From: Pseudofabraea citricarpa
Taxonomy: Eukaryota; Ascomycota; Leotiomycetes; Helotiales; Dermateaceae
Assembly: GCA_029641185.1 (NCBI GenBank)
Contig: JAPWGK010000022.1
Span: 62,001-126,000, forward strand
Direction of reading: 5' to 3'
DNA: 64,000 nucleotides
Both the position numbers and the translations under genes were made by a program. The notes under the pieces were generated by a model, which was not told the origin of the DNA, did no database searches, and was given only the letters and a program-made list of their open reading frames with translations. Positions 24,566 through 35,329 of the stretch are shown here, in pieces. Positions within the stretch are counted from its first letter, which is position 1. The number at the start of each line of letters is the position of its first letter.

Positions 24566-25567
24566 TGTATTATCGCTCACAGCTGGACAACACAAAATGG
24601 GAAATTGTTTATGCCGACCGGGGACGAATTGCACCTACTCTACAGAATACATTTCGAGATAAGCGAGTCGGATTCTCAAATATCAACGAGTAATCACTCA
24701 ATAAAGACCAGAGATGTCTCTTGCTTTGTCTCTTTTTACTCGAGAACTACAGATAGATGTCTAGGGGATAGAGAAATGTTGAGCATGAGTATCTCTCTCT
24801 ATGGTTCTGTCATGTCACTAAGCGCGAGTGGACAGCCCATGCGAAAATAGAACACTCTTACTCGTCCTTGCCGTAGCTTCTGACAGATGTGATTGCAAAA
24901 ATTAATCGAATGGTAGGGTAGCTAATCAATCTCTAGCTAGAATTTCAACCCTTGCCCAAATGGTCTTTCCTTCCACATGTCATCTGCTGGTGGTCACTTA
25001 GCTTGTACCTTCACTTGTACCTTCTTGCCTGACGCTGACTTCCTTCCCTTCTCTAGTCGCCCTCGTCCTCGCCCTCACCTTTGAATACCTTCCCCTCCCC
25101 AGATATCAACTCCCATCTTCTCTCAACCTCCATCTTCTCTCAACCTTCGTCTTCTCAACCCTCATCCTCTCTCAACCTGTATCTCTTCTAGGTCTCATAT
25201 TACACTGCACAGGCCTTTATCCGACCACCGAAACTGATGCTGGCCTGACTGAGGTCGAGAGCACCGGGGAGAACTTCAGATGATTGACAACACGCAAGGA
25301 TAGTTGTAAGCTCTTCCCTTTCAACATTTTCAAGCACTGTCTAACTCTCTTTGTCAAGGACTCTTCATCTTTCGATCACTCTACGATCACTCTACGATCG
25401 CTCTACTCATACGCCATCGGTTTTCACCTCCAGTCCCAGCAATTGGGCAACAACAGTTCCCATCCTCCTCAAATATAATCCTCCATCAACCTTCTTCAAA
25501 CACCCATTCTCCTCGCGGAACACCCAACTTCTTACACAAGCCCTATCTTCCCGAGGTTCAGACCAAG
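24566..25567. other. Intergenic with pyrimidine-rich promoter
   Basis: Contains a duplicated CTTGTACCTTC (near 25003-25024) and a CT-rich block at 25100-25175 built from repeats of TTCTCTCAACCT, followed by three copies of a CACTCTACGAT-like unit at 25377-25405. Such C/T blocks are common just upstream of fungal transcription starts, here for the gene at 25568. Small open frames in this block are repeat-driven and not called. Confidence 0.5.
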
Positions 25568-26094
25568 ATGGCATCCAAACGACCTGGCGACGAGTAAGTT
25601 TACCCACGCCTATCAATCATCTCCCCAACTTCCTTGAGCTCGATCGCTGACTACTAGTAGCATGGCAGGCGAAGGTGTGCAGGACTTGAAGAAGCATTGT
25701 AGGTGTCACTCAATCCTGGAGTACAACTAGAATTGCATACTGACGCGAGATGCACAGGTCCGCACGAGTACGACGACGACTACGATTCATGGAATGACGA
25801 TGACTTTTTCGGAAATCGGGGGTACGAGGATTACTACGAAGCAAGGAGCTTCAATGACCATAGCAGTATGTCGTTGATATCCTAGTTTGCCTTTGAGATA
25901 CTAATGCAATCAGCAGTTCCCTCGTTCACCCGACCACAGATGAACAAGGTAATTAATCTCCTATTCTATCTTGGGATGATAAGATGCTCATTGGATTGAT
26001 ACAGGATAATTCAAGCAAACGCGGTTCGGGACGTGTATCGCTCCCAGACTCCATCTTCGGAGGCGAGGCAATCTCCCAATGCCCAGAGGTCTAG
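25568..26094 (+). CDS. Small acidic protein with duplicated exon units (tentative)
   Basis: Proposed exons 25568-25593, 25658-25698, 25758-25865, 25917-25948 and 26005-26094 give 98 residues beginning MASKRPGDDSMAGEG. The third exon encodes a very acidic Tyr/Asp-rich stretch (EYDDDYDSWNDDDFFGN). Two acceptors are tandem: TAGTAG at 25655-25660 and CAGCAG at 25911-25916, each allowing one extra codon. The intron 25949-26004 and the one at 26105-26161 resemble each other along their length (both end ATTGGATTGATA-AG), and their following exons share a CTCCCAGACTC-ATC..GGAGGCGAGGC core, so an intron-exon unit was duplicated. The true 3' end is uncertain: frame 2 of the fifth exon is also open and could read on. 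No family recognised. Confidence 0.45.
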
Positions 26095-26195
26095 AACTGA
26101 GAAGGTAAGTAGATTGCTTGTTCTATTTTGGGGGTTTGAAATACTTATTGGATTGATATAGACCACCTCCCAGCATGGCGATACAAGGTTGAAGG

Positions 26196-26606
26196 TTGCC
26201 ATCTCTCCCAGACTCATCCTGGGAGGCGAGGCGATCCATCAGCATCAGGGATTCTCAATGGGACTTCCGATGCAACAGAGAAGATACAAGACCATCTGAG
26301 CTGGTGGCAGCATTATCTGCCAGTTGGGGGCACAAAGCGCCACCAAAAACATTCCGCCCATTCGTATGTCCACTATGCGAAGATGACGATGCGATTCTCA
26401 ACAAGACATCGGACTCAACCGAGAAGATGCAGGACCACCTGAACTACGTCCATCAGAGACGTTTGACCAAAAATCAATCTGGGGGTTTGAGGGCGTACAT
26501 CTTCAAGATTTGCAACGTCTTGCATCTATGGCTGGGTAATTTTGGAGCTGCAGTGATAGAAATTTGGAGGGCTTTACTGTATCAACGGCTGGCTGGGCAA
26601 TTTTGA
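26196..26606 (+). CDS. C2H2-like zinc-finger exon, gene model incomplete
   Basis: An open frame without its own ATG, so it must be an internal or terminal exon or a remnant, probably of the gene starting at 25568. It encodes PFVCPLCEDDDAIL followed by DHLNYVHQRR, i.e. Cys-x2-Cys and His-x4-His spaced like an atypical zinc finger, then a hydrophobic tail. The upstream stop at 26190-26192 means an acceptor near 26194 would be needed, but that junction is out of frame with the exons I can place. Related, out-of-frame zinc-finger-tail sequence lies upstream (see the repeat entry). A decayed finger array is as likely as a working exon. Confidence 0.35.
   Translation: MPSLPDSSWEARRSISIRDSQWDFRCNREDTRPSELVAALSASWGHKAPPKTFRPFVCPLCEDDDAILNKTSDSTEKMQDHLNYVHQRRLTKNQSGGLRAYIFKICNVLHLWLGNFGAAVIEIWRALLYQRLAGQF
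26248..26444 (+). repeat. Diverged direct repeat, about 53 bp, copies 143 bp apart
   Basis: Copies at about 26248-26300 and 26391-26444 share the pattern GATTCTCAA..GACnTC.GA....AC.GAGAAGAT.CA.GACCA.CTGA. Translated in their better frames they read ILNGTSDATEKIQDHL and ILNKTSDSTEKMQDHL. The second copy lies in the zinc-finger-like exon; the first lies in another frame of the same region. A further pair, around 26527 and 26584, shares GGCTGGG.AATTTTG and GTGATAGA. Local tandem duplication is evident. Confidence 0.7.
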
Positions 26607-27393
26607 GACGGTGGTGATAGATATCTTCTCCTGGCGTTGTCAATCAACTCACATTAATCTAAATCAGTAGCATCAAAACTTCTTTGCTTAGTGATATCAG
26701 GGCTGTGACAGCGACCCGTAACAATTCAAAATCGTGTGGAGAAGAAAAGAAAACATGTAGCGGGATTCTCAACATAGACGAGACAGACCTTCAATCGAAA
26801 AGAATCAGAGTCAATTCCAACTTCTCATGGAGGTGCAGTGAGTGGAGTGTAAGTTTGTTGTAAATGGCATGATGCAATACATAGTAACCAGCAAGTATCA
26901 CGAAGTACTTCTATACTCCACCTACTGCTAGATCTTGTGTATTAAAGCTCGGGTGTATGGCATGGTTGGAAGCCGTCGACTTGCGGAAGCCTAGCTCACC
27001 AGTGAATAACTGTGTTATTCTTTTGCGCAATATGTCCTTTCGGAAACAGATCACTTTTCAGGAACAGTCAGTTAGGAGTTCAGCAAAACACCCATCACCT
27101 TAAGTACCCACGTACTCGAGTACCTCAGCATGCAACTCACCTCAACTACCCACATGTCTCAAATGATAGCACGCAAACAGTGTAAGGTAATTTTCTTTTA
27201 GTATTCAGGAGTGAATAAGTAAGTGCGTGAAAATACAAGGTAGTGATCGTTAAGTCATTTCATGAGACTCCATTCCTTCCCACACGCCCAACCTTTCCCA
27301 AGTACGCCAACCATCATGACAAAAGCAGAAGACCATCCCCAAAGAATTTTATAACTAAGGGTAGGTATATTCGAAGGTTACCAGTACTTTGAT
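26607..27393. other. Intergenic, no gene
   Basis: Lies between two convergent genes. No open frame worth calling. A CACGTACTCGAGTACCT near-palindrome sits at about 27108-27124. Confidence 0.45.
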
Positions 27394-29496
27394 TTAAGCA
27401 TCGGCGGCGGCCTGTTTCATGCATCAGTTCTTATTCTTGTAAAACATTTGCCAGGAGTATCAAAGACGTACAGCATCGCTGGCAGCAGCGGCCTTCGCTG
27501 CTTGCTTAGCTGCTTTCTTCGCTGCCTTCGCATCGCCAGCCGTAGCGTCGGTTGCTGCTGTGGCATCCTGTTGAAATATATCAGCTTTCTGCTAGAGTCG
27601 AGATAATTACATGTGGGAAAAGAGTCAAAGACGTACAGTTGCATCCGCGGTATCGGCCGTTGCTGCGCTATCGCTGGCGTCTGCAGTGTCAGCAGTCTAG
27701 AATGGAGTCAGTAAAGAGCCAATAAATAAAACACAGAACAAGGCTCACGGCAGCATTCGCACCGCCCTTAGCGCCCTTAGCAGCTTTTCCTCCAGTTGCG
27801 CCAGTTGCGGCCTATTTAAGACATCAGCTTTGCTCCCTGAGATATCTTGAAGGTGAGAAGACTTACATCAGCGGTGGCATCAGCGGTGGCATCAGCAGCG
27901 TCCTATTCACAAATTGTCAGTTAGGATGTCAAGATACTTGGTAGGACAAGGCCAAGAAAACGAACATCAGTGGCGGCGTTTGCAGCGTTAGCAGCCTACA
28001 ACAAGATCAGTAAAGGACTCGTGAAGATACACCGAGATCCTCGAGTGTATAAGGGAAGAGGGTCAATTTACATTGGCAGCATTTGCCTTTCCAGCCTTCT
28101 TTCCTGTTGCCCCAGTGTTTGCGCTAGCAGTACCATTAGCGGCTCCCGCATTAGCATCGACAGTCTAGTAAGATATTAGCGACTTTCGTCAAGATGGGTG
28201 TTTTTAGATCCGAATTTGGACATGAAAAGAGCAAAGACGTACGGCATCAGCAGCATCAGCAGCATCAGCAGCATCAGCAGCATCGGCAGCATCAGCAGCA
28301 TCGGCAGCATCGGCAGCATTGGCGTTTCCCTTAGCAGCTTTTCCAGCTCCAGTTCCAGCAGTAGCAGCCTAGGAATGAGATCAGCAAGGCTTATTAAAAC
28401 AGACAGATCCGAATTTAGATATCGAAATAAGCAGGAGAGACATACGTTAGCTGCATTTGCGTTTGCCCCGCCAGCATTGTTGTTATTGCCAGCATTCGCA
28501 GCCTAGAGAGTGATTAGTAAAACTCAATGAAATGGGCGTTCAGACTTGGGCTTGAGGATGGGCATTCGGTATAAAAAGGATAAGAGAACGTACGTTTCCT
28601 GCATTCGCGTTTGCGGCTCCAGCATTGTTATTACCAGCATTGGCAGCCTAGAGAGAGATCAGTAAGCCTTATTAAGAAAGTCTGCACAACTTGGGCTTGA
28701 GGAGAGGATTCCGGTTAAAAAGGATAAGAAAAACGTACGTTTCCTGCATTTGCGGCTCCAGCATTCGCGGCCTGGAAAGAGATTAGTGAGAATTAAGATA
28801 GGCGTTGAGAGTTGGGCTTCAGAATGGGATTTTGATATAGAAATCGCAGAGAAACGTACGTTATTAGCCGCATTGCCCTGTCCAGCAGCGTTTGCATTGT
28901 TGCCAGCTCCGGCTCCATTGCCCTGTGAAAGTTAGAGAGAATCTATCTCGTAATATGATAAAGAACTCACTGCCGCGTTTGCATTGCCAGCTCCGTTGCC
29001 CTGAGAAAGTCAGAAAGAATCCATCTCGTGATATAATACAACTCACTGCTCCGGCACCGGCCCCGGCCGCGTTTGCTCCGTTGCCCTGTGAAAGTTAGAG
29101 AGAATCTATCTCATATTATGATGTGACTTACTGCACCAGCACCGGCTCCCCCAGCTCCAGCTCCATTGCCCTAGGAAAGTTAGCAAGAGTATATCATAAC
29201 ATGATGTGACTTACTGCTCCAGCACCGGCTCCCCCAGCACCAGCACCAGCTCCTCCAGCACCAGCACCAGCTCCCCCAGCTCCTCTGCCGGCCCCCCCAG
29301 CCCCACCGGCACCGCCTGCACCTCCACCACCACGTTGTCTTCTCTCTAATTCATAATCCCGAGCATGTACAGACTCAACATCGCGTGTGGCGATATCAAC
29401 AAGGCTTAAAGCGGAGGAAGGGACAGGCGAGGTATTGACTGCTACCAATGTGGAAAGGATAAGGAGAAGCGAAGACTTGGGAATGTTGAACTGCAT
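27394..29496 (-). CDS. Secreted Ala/Gly/Asn/Asp-rich repeat protein from 16 mini-exons
   Basis: Exons: 29496-29215, 29170-29132, 29085-29047, 29000-28971, 28922-28860, 28771-28739, 28647-28594, 28502-28446, 28368-28243, 28164-28072, 27995-27966, 27902-27867, 27811-27749, 27696-27637, 27567-27472 and 27411-27394. They join to 372 residues; every exon but the first is 18-126 bases, all multiples of three, and every intron is phase 0. Residues 1-23 are a signal peptide, and ELERRQ just before the first Gly run is a Kex2-type site. Composition shifts along the chain: Gly/Ala, then Asn/Ala/Gly (GNGAGNANAA), then (Ala-Ala-Asp)x8, then Ala/Thr/Asp and an Ala/Lys-rich end. There is no Cys or Trp after the leader. 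Early parts resemble silk-like flexible sequence and the AAD part should be helical. No named family recognised; an extracellular structural, ice-binding or matrix role is possible but unproven. Confidence 0.85.
28244..28317 (-). repeat. 9-bp in-frame repeat encoding Ala-Ala-Asp, eight copies
   Basis: Eight consecutive copies of GC(T/C)-GC(T/C)-GAT inside exon 9 of the mini-exon gene. The pure codon register and synonymous T/C variation at third positions suggest replication slippage tolerated by coding. Copy number is expected to vary between strains. Confidence 0.9.
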
Positions 29497-30494
29497 GTTT
29501 GCGGTTTTGTGGAAGGAATGAATTAACTTGAAGAAATTCGGTTCTGTGAAATGATGGTTGAAAAGATAGAAGTGATAGACCAGCTAGAGAATGAAGTGTA
29601 TTATGCGATGGGCGTTCCGGACGATGAGGAAAGAAATCTTTTTGGAGAAGGTAGAGGGCCTTTATGTAGCTCTCATAGCTATGCCCCTTTTCCTAACCTG
29701 TTGAATCACAAAGTTAATCCTACAAAAGAGACCACAGCCAACAAGTGAAACTGTCATGTTTTCGAATCCGGCTGAAATGTTTGATGGACATAAAAACATA
29801 AAACGAACAGGTTCGAGTACCGGCGTGCACAAATGACTTGGATATTCTTGGTGATGGTTGGCATTAGAGGCGTAAACTCTCGTGAGACCGGATGAGAACA
29901 TCGGATGTCGCAGTGACGGGGATTAAAATGCCTCAGCAATGAAAATAAACTTGTGGGGGAGGCTGAAGCGAGAATGCTTGTCCGATTTCAACGGGGTTGT
30001 GGGGTTGGGACATCGGAATGAGGGCGGTGCCTGACCCTGCGCTGACCAGTGATAATATAACTTCATCTTGTCTAAGCGGTATTCGGACTGCACTTTAAGC
30101 CTAAACTCGCCCTAGATGCACACCTTAAACAACATTATACTTTAGAGTGAGGGGCCGAGAGGGAAAAGTGGGCATACCAAACAACTTCGGAAGATCAAAC
30201 AGTCTGATCAAACGCCGGCTGCTCAATTCAGTAATTAATTGCCGAGACGGCGAGGACCAAGTCTTTGACAGCGGCTCTAACAGCACTTGTCGGAGAGTTA
30301 AGCCTGCCATCTCATGATCTCGTCACAATGATTTTCATGCTTAAAACGTAACAAGCTTAAGATGACTGCCGGATCATCTCGCATGGGATTTCTAGTCGAA
30401 GCGCCTGCTGCAATGCTTTGACCCCACGAAACCCTTTAGCTCTGGGCAGAAAATCGCTCGGGCTCGATCATCGCAAGTAACCATGACTCGACGA
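29497..30494. other. Intergenic, promoter of the mini-exon gene
   Basis: No supported gene. Short frames at 29551-29748 (+) and 29662-29939 (-) overlap each other and lack features. Immediately before the minus-strand start there is a purine/pyrimidine-mixed leader without clear TATA box. Confidence 0.5.
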
Positions 30495-31862
30495 TCAGTT
30501 ACCATATTGCTTCCTGAGAAACATTCCTGAGCTGCCTTTCTCTCTCCATTCTTCCAGGAGAACTTCTATCTCAACTCTGGCATCTGCGACGATAGCATCC
30601 ATCTTGATATCGTTTCTGTCAAATCCGAAAGGGTCTTCTAATTGCTGTCCGATTGCCTCGATGCCATACAACATGAAAATGACGAAACTCGTCAACGGAA
30701 CTGCCCACCAGCCCATTTCTGCAACCATGGCAAATGGCAGCACGGCTCCGAACACGGCCAAAACTTGCTTCTGGTGTATCCTGCTTTGATTAGTAGGATT
30801 CGAAGAAGAATAGGGGTTGATCTTACAGATGAGCAATAGGTATGGGAGTAAGACGAATGGTCTCCATGCGTCCGTATGCGTCAATAAGCGTGTTCAACTG
30901 AACTTGCATCTGACTTGCCTGGGGAGCATGAAACCAAGCCCGATCAGCACCACGCATAATATACCGCTCCACAAAGAAGCTCAGCTCCAAGGCCAATCCC
31001 AGTCCCTGCTCTTGACAACTCTCCAAACCTGTTGGAAGGAAATTCGAAAACTCGTGAGCATTATCTGGTACTGTGCTTGCCATGCTCAGTGTGCTATAGC
31101 TTGGTAGCAACATCCGAGATAGTAGTCCAGAAGAGCTGCGACTCAAAGTGCCATCGCTGAATTCCAGCGGCGCAGTCTCACCCCATTCTGCACGAAGGTG
31201 GTTCTTCACAGCGTATAGTATGCCAATCAAACACCCCACCACTTGTTGTACCTCCATGTCCTCCGCGGGTGTGTTTGGGCGGGGTTTTGACCCGGATGTG
31301 AGGGAGGAGCAAGTCAGGAAGGATCGCGCGAGATTGCGGCATGATGTGCTGATCGTCGTGAGATAGTTTCGACCCGTCCAGAATCTCTCGTATGAGGTTT
31401 GGTTTCGGAACACGAGCATCAGGCCCACGACTATTGACAGACTGGGCATCTACATTATTATTAGTATGGTGCAATCACCTTTGGAGTATCGGCACTCACA
31501 ATACTAGCAGGTAGACTCAGGTTGCCGTCGATTTCCTCATCAATATACACTACAAGAGCTGCAAAGAGCGCATGGAGTACCGTGGGAACAAGAATAGCTA
31601 CAAAGGGAGATTAGTTGAAGTACACCAGACTACATGAGATCTCGTAACATACCCCCATGGACAGCACCTTTGATGAAGCGCAATACCAGAGGCCATCTAG
31701 GGAAATCAAATCAGCTACTTTCACGGAAAAAACCAAGCTCCTTAAGGTGACAGACCTTCGAGGCTTGTGTCTGCTGGCATTTGGAAAGGGGTAGGTTCTT
31801 CTCCTCCTTGGTATGCCGTCAATGTTTCCTGTGGGAGTATTGTGGCCTGAAGGACTCGACAT
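30495..31862 (-). CDS. Bestrophin-like anion channel
   Basis: Exons 31862-31756, 31696-31653, 31597-31500, 31449-30827 and 30780-30495 give 385 residues, all in frame. An N-terminal Arg-rich cytosolic segment precedes the first membrane helices (LVPTVLHALFAALVVYI and SIVVGLMLVF). The signature NQTSYERFWTGRNY follows, the Bestrophin/UPF0187 family motif (PF01062). A pair of C-terminal helices (VLAVFGAVLPFAMVAEMGWW and PLTSFVIFMLYGIEAIG) leads to the conserved EDPFGFDRNDI stretch before an acidic tail. Members form pentameric chloride/anion channels; fungal ones are little studied and probably sit in plasma or vacuolar membrane. Neighbours give no hint of its role. Confidence 0.94.
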
Positions 31863-33467
31863 ATTGGTGCAAGGGCAGTATTGAGCAATTTGCTGAGGTG
31901 GTAAAGGTGGTGGACAGAGTAGTGTTGTGGTGACTTCACATCAAGCCATGTTGATCGCGATTGAGGGGTTTCATCCGCGCGGATCCCAAGTCGCGGTCAA
32001 GACCCTTGTCATCGTGGCTGGCCAATTGCGACAGTGCGGAATCATATTTGTGAATTCTTTGGAAGGAGCTTCTTCATCACAAAAGGTACCTACGTAGTAT
32101 GATTTAGAAGGTACAACCCATTTATTTATCTGAAATTGTTCCAAAAGCGCTGACATCATCCTGAGATGACGCGGGTTGTAGCTGTTGTGCGACTCGCGCT
32201 GTCATGTGATTTGTCGTCATGATGAAAGTCTGAGTATAAACAAGCCTTTTTAAGTTTGAAGAGTGCTGGTACATTTACATATATCAGGGTCTGACTTATT
32301 TTTGGTTGTATTTATCTAGGCATCGTCTGGGTTTAATATACTCCAAGGCCAATGTGTTTGTCCAACCTCTGAGAATTCTTTTATGCCCCGGGAACCAAAT
32401 CCAAATCTCATTTGAAAATTAAAATGTATATTTTCCGTTGAATTTCAGCTCTCCGTCCATGCCACCATCTCTATTAGAAGGAAGAAAAATCGAGCAACAT
32501 TACAATTCAATTCATATCCTTGCAGTAGTAGACTATAGCTCAATAGTTAAAACTAGGAACTTAACGCTTCTATCATCATATGACGTAAGTTAAGCGACCA
32601 ATTAATTAGAACCGAGGGACATGAAGGAAATAGAGAAGTTGGAATGATAGCGGTCTACCAAGTATTCCTAGATTAAAAACACCTAGTCGAAGTCTATAGA
32701 AGAAATACCTTAATCCTCACTAACTAAAAACTTTGGACAGTCATTAATGTCACAATTTGTCATTTTTATGACACCCTTTCGCTACGTTAAAATTAATAAC
32801 CGGCATTCAGAACTCTCAAAATCACGATTTTGGATTTGAAAACTGCAGACCCGTTTACCAGAGTTCACTTATATAAGAATGTTTGTTGCTAAGAATGATT
32901 TAGTAGATAGAATGAACTCGAATTCCAGAAAGTTCCGTCTAATTTACGAAAACCGCATGACCTTCACCTTTCATACAATCAAATAAAAAGATCAAGTCCA
33001 TAGAGACTTGAGAGATTTGGCATTGCTTAATAAAATCAAGCATTGTTATAGTCACTATACCCAAGTAGAAAAACATACACTGGTACTCAGATCACCAGAA
33101 TCGGGAGTGAGGAGTCATAATTTGTGTTGCATAAACGAGATAGCACTAGTGATTTAGTGACATGCCCTCTGCTACCTAGGCACCATCCCAAACAATGCTT
33201 TCGCATCCACAACTAAATATTCGAGCGCAGGCATTTTTCTTGCACTGCCCAAGCGATTTAACTGCCTTCAGTCAGCTGAATTTGTGCTGTCTTCGTCTAA
33301 GTCAAGCTGTCAGCACACACCTTCAAATCACTGCAGGCTACGAGAACTTACAATTATCATTATTGACTTTGTCGCAATCGGTTTTTGATCAATCCCTTGT
33401 CCAAAGTACCTAGTATCGTTAGATTCAACGATGGATCGAAGAGCAATTGATTCACAAGCATACCCGA
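31863..33467. other. AT-rich intergenic stretch
   Basis: 1.6 kb lacking a convincing gene. The first 300 bases probably serve the bestrophin promoter. From about 32200 the DNA is AT-rich with frequent stops. No long inverted or direct repeats were found by eye. A plus frame at 33195-33413 has no domain and lies antisense-adjacent to the next gene's 3' end. Confidence 0.45.
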
Positions 33468-33884
33468 TCAAAGCCCGACGTCTTTACACTTGCTCATCCA
33501 CTCTGTTTTGATCTCGCCACCATCAAACAAAGTAGCACCCCATCCTTCCCAGCCACTTTGAACCTGCTCTGGCTTCAACTGCTTGCAACTGTTGTTATCA
33601 ATTCCGATATTCAGTCGGAAGCCAAACGCATCAGCATCTCCACCATATTTTAATGTGACGTTCGCCTGTAGAAAGTTGTTTGGTGTTGTGTAGCTGTCGA
33701 CGGAACATGTTGTTCCATTGGGATATTGTCCACTGGTGGCGCACGTGAATGTATCGGTATCGCTTGCCCACTTTACACACAGATCTTGATTACCGACATG
33801 ATGACAGAGGCAGCAATCTTGGTCGGCAGCAGCGAAGCTGACGAGAGTCGCGAAGAAAAAAATGAATGTGTTGATTGGCTGCAT
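33468..33884 (-). CDS. Small secreted eight-cysteine protein, 138 aa
   Basis: Single exon. Residues 1-20 are a signal peptide ending FAAADQ. The mature protein of about 118 residues contains eight cysteines beginning with a CCLC cluster, followed by Cys in DLC, FTC, TTC, NSC and KC, an even number that could form four disulphides. Asn-x-Ser/Thr sites are present (NGTT, NVT, NNSC). It has the size and cysteine content of effector-like or extracellular signalling proteins, but no catalytic motif or named family. It stands alone: AT-rich intergenic DNA of more than 1.4 kb lies on both sides, which is typical of effector candidates in plant-associated fungi. Confidence 0.85.
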   Translation of the reverse strand: MQPINTFIFFFATLVSFAAADQDCCLCHHVGNQDLCVKWASDTDTFTCATSGQYPNGTTCSVDSYTTPNNFLQANVTLKYGGDADAFGFRLNIGIDNNSCKQLKPEQVQSGWEGWGATLFDGGEIKTEWMSKCKDVGL

Positions 33885-35329
33885 GATGATTAAGGACTGT
33901 ATAATTAAATATTATCGATCAAGCTAAAAAGGAGTGACTTGTATGTGGTGGTGGTGGCGTGCCTGGTGGCATGGAAAGTCGTGGGGACTCCATCATATAT
34001 GAACTATCAGCTCAGGGCTGAGCTGCTTCCGCTATCTGAGGAGGATAGTTAGGGTATGATTGGGTCGCCCAAACCGTTCGGCAGCCACGGGCTTCCATAA
34101 GGATTCCGATTCCAATTCCTTCAAGAACAAATCTCGTCGCTCAAAATTATCTGATTGGAGATCGTGGGGTTCATCCTTTTGCCCCAGCGGCATAACTTTG
34201 GAGAATGATTACGAGTGCCAAGATGTCTGTGCTACCCTAGCTCTCGGCATCCCTCAGCACCTACCACGTTTAAGGATCAAGCTGTCGTGGAATGTTCTAC
34301 ATGACCAATAGACTGACCATGACCATTGTTCTTCTTGCTCCTTCGACTGTTCTCCAGATTGTTTAATAAAGGAATGAACAAACATAATCATGCACCCAGT
34401 CTTCCCCGAAGTGCGAGTAAATACTCCAATTTCTGCAATATGATCCCCTAACATCACCGCGCCCCGTGATACAGATATGTCAACCATGTTAACCATTTGG
34501 TTTGAGTTTGAGACAATGGAGTGGTAGGGCTGACAAGCAGTTGGACTCGAGCCTCCATGATGAAGCAATGTACTGAATGGTAAGCGAAATTAGTGGCGCA
34601 TGGACTTAGTTAAAGCAGTTTGGTGGACATTGGACATCGACTTGTTGCGATCCTAATCAGTCTCTTTTTATTGCCTATTCTGTCAATTTAAAGGGGCTTG
34701 TATTTAAACACCAAAGCTTAGCATATACTGAGCTGAGGCAGGTGCAACGATAAACCTGATTGTTGCTCGCTAATGCTGCATTATCATTTCATTATTTAAG
34801 CGAGAGATCCTTCTACCAGCCAAGCCGGTTGATAACCTTGAATAAGAAGGCGATTGAGATAGGCAAACCAATGACCTGCCTTCTGTGACCTCGCCTTCTT
34901 TCTGCGAAGGTAACCATCTAATTATGATCCCTCTCGGTTAGCTCCCAGGTGAAGAGTAATCTTCACGGAATTTCTTTCCGGTTATTTTTGGGGATCTTGG
35001 CGATCCTCGGAGACGACCCGAGATCTTCTGTTTGATTAACCTTAACTGCGCAGCTGAGAGTCGGGTTGGCCGGGCCATCGCGTATGAAACGGTGCTAACA
35101 GCCTTCAACTCGTATAGTCACCGAATTCTATCAAGGGGGTAAGCAATTGGTGAGCTCATAGCCGCTCGCCTAATTCCTAAAGCTTTGGAAGGATCAACTT
35201 TGAGATGAACATGAGTTCGCCGTCAGCTATAATAACGATGCGAAGCCGTCGAGATGTAGGGACAGGCCAACCTTCCCGGTCACTCACATTCTTTACGTTC
35301 TTTTTCGAGTTCTCACATTCTTTTTCAAG
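33885..35329. other. Bidirectional intergenic region
   Basis: Lies between divergent secreted-protein genes. A 104-codon minus frame (34254-34568) and an 83-codon plus frame overlap it but show nothing recognisable. Direct repeats of TTCTTTACGTTCTTTTTCGA-like pyrimidine motifs appear at 35286-35330, just before the next start. Confidence 0.45.

Noticed and set aside
28243..28368. Regular 9-bp repeats considered as a CRISPR-like array
   Set aside because: No spacers: the repeats are contiguous, in coding frame and eukaryotic in context.
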